Shown: positions 60,634-64,000 of the stretch, in pieces
Layout of the letters: each line of letters starts with the position of its first letter
Numbering within the stretch: position 1 is the stretch's first letter
Source of the DNA: Pectobacterium sp. PL152
Lineage (GTDB): Bacteria > Pseudomonadota > Gammaproteobacteria > Enterobacterales > Enterobacteriaceae
Reading direction: 5' to 3'
Assembly (NCBI GenBank): GCA_021907015.1
Contig: CP091064.1
Location: 4,216,001 to 4,280,000 of the forward strand
DNA length: 64,000 bases
Notes under the pieces: generated by a model
Databases searched by the model: none
What the model saw: the letters and a program-made list of their open reading frames with translations, nothing else
What the model was told of the DNA's origin: nothing
Translations under genes and position numbers: made by a program

Positions 60634-61266
60634 CTAGGTATGTACGAAATAGGTCGCTAACTGACGCAACGTCTGCTCGTCCAGTGTACCGGCGTAGTAA
60701 CGCAGCTGTAGCCAGGCCGTCAGCCAGGTATAACGTGCTTCTGTCAGATCGCGCCGTGCACCGTAGAGCTGCTGTTCAGCATTCAGTACGTCAAGATTCA
60801 CGCGCTCTCCACCTTGAACGCTCTTCTGTGTGGCGGTAACCAGTGCCAGTGCTGATTTTTCCGCCAGCTCATAGGCACGGATTTTCGCCTGACTGCTGGT
60901 GACCAGATTAAACTGGCGACGCAGTTCCGTCTGTATTGTCGCCGTCTGTTCGTCCTTTTCCCGTGCCGTCTGCTGATAGCGCTCCTGCGCCTGACGCGTT
61001 GCGGCAGAGACACCGCCACCAGCAAAAATCGGTACGCTGACGCGGATACCAATCGATCGCGTATCGTATTTCTGGTTGTAGCTGTTTTCGGTGTCTGATT
61101 GCGTATTGCGCGTGCTGGCGACCAGTGTGACCTGCGGCAGGTGACCCGCCCGGTTACGCTCAATGCTGTATTTCGCCACGGCCAGCGACAGTGCGATGCC
61201 GACGGCAAGAGAAAGTGGATTCAGTTGTAACAATCGGCTGTCTTGCTGTTGTGTTCTTTTAAACAT
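60634..61266 (-). pseudogene. Chimaeric remnant: receptor-like leader joined to C-terminal half of a TolC-family protein
   Basis: Residues from MFKRTQQQDSRLLQLNPLSL to about AVGIALSLA look like the leader of an outer-membrane receptor. From about KYSIERNRAGHLPQVTLVAS the sequence is the second repeat of a TolC/HasF/PrtF-type outer-membrane efflux protein (SVPIFAGGGVSAATRQAQER, VQGGERVNLDVLNAEQQLYG, YTWLTAWLQLRYYAGTL). A complete TolC relative has over 400 residues; here the N-terminal repeat is missing. A Fur box lies upstream, followed further up by fecR-like and fecI-like genes. The simplest explanation is an in-frame deletion that removed most of a receptor gene and everything up to mid-tolC. 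Alternative start at 61284. Confidence 0.65.
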
Positions 61267-61347
61267 TTTCGCTTGGTCTGCCATTCGTTAAATCATCAAT
61301 AAGCATTAATAAACAAAGGGATACTCACCCCTCCTTTTCTTAATGAA

Positions 61348-61367
61348 AATGATAATAAAAATCATTA
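61348..61367 (-). promoter_or_regulatory. Putative Fur box upstream of the chimaeric gene
   Basis: AATGATAATAAAAATCATTA has symmetric arms AATGAT / ATCATT and fits the Fur consensus well. It lies about 80 bases before the gene at 61266, the usual place for an iron-regulated receptor promoter. Confidence 0.65.
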
Positions 61368-61521
61368 CCTAAATATAAAGACGGCTGAGAAGACAGAACC
61401 CGTAAAAAATATTTAAATTTTTCTATGGCACGTTGCGGTCTTGTGAACGTAAAGGGCGTTTGTGAGAGATTGCCACGCCTGAGCAGCGTGGCAGGGATGG
61501 GGAAGACAGGGGAGAAAGAGA

Positions 61522-62474
61522 TCAGTACAGAACGGTGACGCCGGGGAGTGAAACGGTTTTGGCACCCAGTTCGGTGGCGATGGTTTGCAATGCGCCATCC
61601 AGTTCATTCAGCGAAAAATGCCGCTGACCTGACGCTGACGCAGCGCTGACGTAGGGATGACGATCGTGCCAGCGCGATACTGATTGATACGGGCGATGAC
61701 GACCGCCAGCGGCTGTTGATCAAAGATCAGCAGGCCGCGCCGCCAGTCTCCACGCTCGCGGCTATTCCAGCCGGGGAGCCGCGTCATCCCTTGTTCGGTA
61801 TAGCGTGCCGCCTGCTGCTCATCAAGCCGCAGCGTTTCTCCGCTTGCCGTGACCTGAACGCTGTGTTCCACCACGCCGACGGTCGTGGTCTGTGATGAAT
61901 TCTGCACGATGAACTGCGTGCCCAGCGACTGTGTGGTGCCTGATGCAGCATCAACCAAGAAAGGGCGTTTTTCCTGTGCGGTCGTTGGGGCGACGGTGAA
62001 CCAGGCGGAGCCTTGCAGCAGCGTGACGCGACGCTCTTGCGGCGTATAGGCGAGCGAAATGGCGCTGCCTGCATCCATATCGACTTCGCTGCCGTCCGGC
62101 AACGTAATGTGTTTGACCTGATGTGCTGCATGATAATCCGAGCGCAGCATGAGGATGCCGTCTGAAATCCAGGTTGCGCCGATACTGAAGCCCAGTAGTA
62201 GCAAAGCCGCGATTTTCCACTGCGTTGCACGATTAACGCGCCTGATAAGAAAGGTGGCCGGCGGCTGTGGTTGCAGCACTTGCTGTTGCTCGGTGCTGAG
62301 CGAGCCGAGCCCATGCCAGAGCATCCCTGCCTGTTCCAACGCGTGGCGATGGCGCGGATCCTGTGCCAGCCAGTGCTGGAATGTCAGTTCCTGTTCATCG
62401 TCCAGCGGCGCTTCGGCCAAACGTATGGCCCAGCGTGCTGCCTGCTGCTGGATTTCAGGAGGATAATCGTTCAT
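61522..62474 (-). CDS. FecR-family anti-sigma regulator, one frameshift near the end
   Basis: Inner-membrane transducer of about 317 residues. The N-terminal cytoplasmic part has ARWAIRLAEAPLDDEQELTF and FQHWLAQDPRHRHALEQ (DUF4880-type). One membrane helix (KIAALLLLGFSIGATWI, residues 86-103) leads to a periplasmic FecR domain with HITLPDGSEVDMDAGSAI and GSAWFTVAP. The frame stops at 61608 after SGIF; adding a T to the T5 run gives SLNELDGALQTIATELGAKT and the end VTVLY at 61522, the normal secretin/TonB-short-like tail. It should signal receptor occupancy to the FecI-type sigma 99 bases upstream. HasS is a likely equivalent. Confidence 0.85.
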
Positions 62475-62573
62475 GTCGTAGGCCTGAAGTGTGTGGGGTC
62501 TCTAAATAGGTAGACGTCTGGCGGCAATAAACCCGTAAATAATTTGTGATTATTTCATGATGGGCGACGCGTT

Positions 62574-63083
62574 TCACGAGGTGCGGATCGTCATCATCGC
62601 GTGCAGCGTCATGGCGAGATGTTTCTCAACGGTGCTGAGGGAAATCTCCAACTGCTGAGCAATTTGCGCCTGCGTCATGTGTTCAAACCGGTGCAGATGA
62701 AATATCAACTGCGTGCGTTCAGGTAGCGTCGACAGCACATTTGCCAGACGTTCCAGCTCCTGTTGGGCGATGGCCGTTTGATCGAGCTGGGGCGCGGCAT
62801 CCGGCAGGTATTCCAGCGCCGCCTCCGTATCGTCAACGGATGCCGCCATCTGCCAGCGCTGCTGGTGGCGGACATGGTCGAGCAGCAAGTTATTTGCTGT
62901 CTTATAGAGATACGCCTTCTTGTCGTCTACATCATTCTGCTGTTCCAGCCGTTGTGCCAACCGTAAAAAACTCTCTTGCACCAGATCGGCTGCTGCCTGA
63001 GGGTCGCGCAGTTTATGATTGAGATAGCGTTCTAACCGCTCTGCATAGTGGTTGAACAGCATTCTGAGTTCAGACTCTGACAT
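62574..63083 (-). CDS. FecI-type ECF sigma factor
   Basis: A 169-residue extracytoplasmic-function sigma factor. Region 2 is ADLVQESFLRLAQRLEQQ and KAYLYKTANNLLLDHVRHQQ; region 4 is LPERTQLIFHLHRFEHMTQA with helix-turn-helix QIAQQLEISLSTVEKHLAMT. It is paired with the FecR gene and has a Fur box about 140 bases upstream. The expected target is the promoter of the adjacent receptor gene, of which only a chimaera remains. HasI of the haemophore system is a close candidate. Confidence 0.9.
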   Translation of the reverse strand: MSESELRMLFNHYAERLERYLNHKLRDPQAAADLVQESFLRLAQRLEQQNDVDDKKAYLYKTANNLLLDHVRHQQRWQMAASVDDTEAALEYLPDAAPQLDQTAIAQQELERLANVLSTLPERTQLIFHLHRFEHMTQAQIAQQLEISLSTVEKHLAMTLHAMMTIRTS

Positions 63084-63217
63084 GCCAACGTCCCGTCAGG
63101 TGACCTTCCCGCCGACTCTGCGGCAACAGAACCCCTTTCCCTTGTCACAGTGATCTTCATAGCAATGCACGGCACTGTCCGTCGACGGGGTAAGGCCCTG
63201 AATAATAAATTTAATGT

Positions 63218-63236
63218 AATTGATAATTATTATCAC
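63218..63236 (-). promoter_or_regulatory. Putative Fur box upstream of the ECF sigma gene
   Basis: AATTGATAATTATTATCAC has the GATAAT / ATTATC arms of the Fur consensus. It lies about 140 bases before the sigma gene on the minus strand and about 110 before the small plus-strand gene; the sigma gene is the natural target. Confidence 0.65.
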
Positions 63237-63341
63237 ATATGCCGCAGCGAAAAGCAGAGTTAAATCTTCTTCAGATTGGCGGATTTTCGCCATCGACTAC
63301 ACTTACCTTTGCTGGCTTATTATTTGATCAGGAGAGACGAG

Positions 63342-63512
63342 ATGACCACGAAGGACTCAGCGCAGGATCCTAAAGAAGTAACGGTCAGCGAAGGACTGGC
63401 AAAGGTGCATGAGGCATCAGAGCAGTTGACGGAAGAAGAGATCGAGGCGTTGGCGGAAGAAGCCAGACAGGCCGCAACGCAGACAAAGAAAGCATCGGGC
63501 AACGCGACTTAG
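63342..63512 (+). CDS. Small acidic protein of 56 residues, unknown
   Basis: Starts MTTKDSAQDPKEVTVSEGLA behind CAGGAGAGACGAG, an excellent ribosome site. The sequence is hydrophilic, rich in Glu and Ala, and its centre (LTEEEIEALAEEARQAATQT) should be an amphipathic helix. No membrane segment or Cys. I do not recognise the family. It stands between the sigma gene and patD with no obvious operon partner. Confidence 0.65.
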   Translation: MTTKDSAQDPKEVTVSEGLAKVHEASEQLTEEEIEALAEEARQAATQTKKASGNAT

Positions 63513-63632
63513 CGTAAGGCCGCCAGTTGCAGCATGGATTGATAGGTAGGCGCAAGGTGGCAGGTTTTTTGCACAGACATTTTGCAGATAGTGGTGAAAG
63601 ACACGACGGTTTTCTCTCTGTAAGGAAAATGT

Positions 63633-64000
63633 ATGCACGACAAATTACTCATAGAAGGCAAGCTGGTTGCGGGTAAGGGCGAGGCGTTGGCGGTATTCAA
63701 CCCTGCCACGGGAGAGCAAATTGCCGCCATTGCGCAGGCCGATCTGCACCAGGTTGATGCAGCGGTTCTGGCTGCCGAGTCCGCTTTTGCACACTGGGGA
63801 CAGACCACGCCGAAAACGCGCGCGACACTACTGCTACAGATTGCCGATGCCATTGAAGAAAACGCCGAGGCGTTCGCCAAACTCGAATCGCTAAACTGCG
63901 GCAAACCCTACCATGCGGCGCTGAATGATGAAGTGCCTGCGGTCGCCGATGTGTTTCGCTTTTTTGCCGGCGCGGCGCGCTGTCTGAGTGGTTCTGCGGC
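63633..64000 (+). CDS. patD: Gamma-aminobutyraldehyde dehydrogenase PatD, cut by the window end
   Basis: The first 122 residues, from MHDKLLIEGKLVAGKGEALA behind TAAGGAAAA, match E. coli PatD (YdcW): FNPATGEQIAAIAQADLHQV, AHWGQTTPKTRATLLLQIAD, LESLNCGKPYHAALNDEVPA and VFRFFAGAARCLSG. The enzyme oxidises 4-aminobutanal to GABA in putrescine degradation with NAD. The catalytic Cys and Glu lie beyond the window. Confidence 0.88.
   Translation, partial: MHDKLLIEGKLVAGKGEALAVFNPATGEQIAAIAQADLHQVDAAVLAAESAFAHWGQTTPKTRATLLLQIADAIEENAEAFAKLESLNCGKPYHAALNDEVPAVADVFRFFAGAARCLSGSA

Noticed and set aside
61413..61607. 64-codon minus-strand frame after fecR
   Set aside because: It is out of frame with the true FecR C-terminus, which continues in another frame to 61522.

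Overview
The window looks like chromosomal DNA of a soft-rot enterobacterium, most likely Pectobacterium. The evidence is a PL1 pectin lyase without a signal peptide (PnlA type), many proteins that align with E. coli K-12 counterparts as I remember them (LacY, LacI, Cbl, GltP, DcuB, FdhF, PatD), and moderate GC. No database search was run; family names come from motif recognition.

Layout. 1-7000 is an accessory block bordered by tRNA-Asn at 7048-7123. It holds a frameshifted three-gene minus-strand operon whose first gene carries a Hint (intein/hedgehog-like) domain, a small monooxygenase/ACT/ArsR operon, an IS3-family remnant and the C-terminal part of a CcdB toxin. 7266-13338 is a lacI-lacZ-lacY locus with an E. 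coli-type operator and two palindromic repeats between lacZ and lacY. 13491-21571 is a uhpABC-afuABC operon for sensing and importing sugar phosphates. 21815-27186 holds a MetQ/NlpA lipoprotein, pectin lyase, and an Asp/Glu racemase - LysR - dicarboxylate/amino acid symporter cluster. 27859-33048 holds a GntR regulator, a CitMHS transporter, a hidden 26-codon hydrophobic ORF made of 18-bp repeats, and a formate dehydrogenase H with Cys in place of selenocysteine.

33583-35259 is a chemoreceptor. 35773-43549 is a seven-gene iron-uptake operon (FTR1 permease, P19, DUF2318, two FtsX-like permeases, ATPase, TlpA) behind a putative Fur box. 43563-49815 holds a DMT transporter, AraC regulator, Cbl, GltP and an HcxA-like dehydrogenase. 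49933-58547 looks like an organosulfonate locus: two SsuABC/TauABC-type transporters around an Ldh2-family dehydrogenase, then a CuyA-like L-cysteate sulfo-lyase translationally coupled to an Asp/Glu-family racemase. DcuB follows, convergent. 60634-63236 is a wrecked haem or siderophore uptake locus: FecI-type sigma, FecR-type anti-sigma and a gene that seems to fuse a receptor leader to the C-terminal half of a TolC-family protein. The window ends inside patD.

Quality caution. At least twelve genes (lacZ, both ends of the FTR1 gene, the chemoreceptor, a DAACS symporter, GntR, CitMHS, fecR, pnlA, ccdB, ACT, ArsR, Hint locus) carry one-base indels, nearly all in short homopolymers. That pattern fits sequencing error at least as well as biological decay, so the broken calls are provisional.
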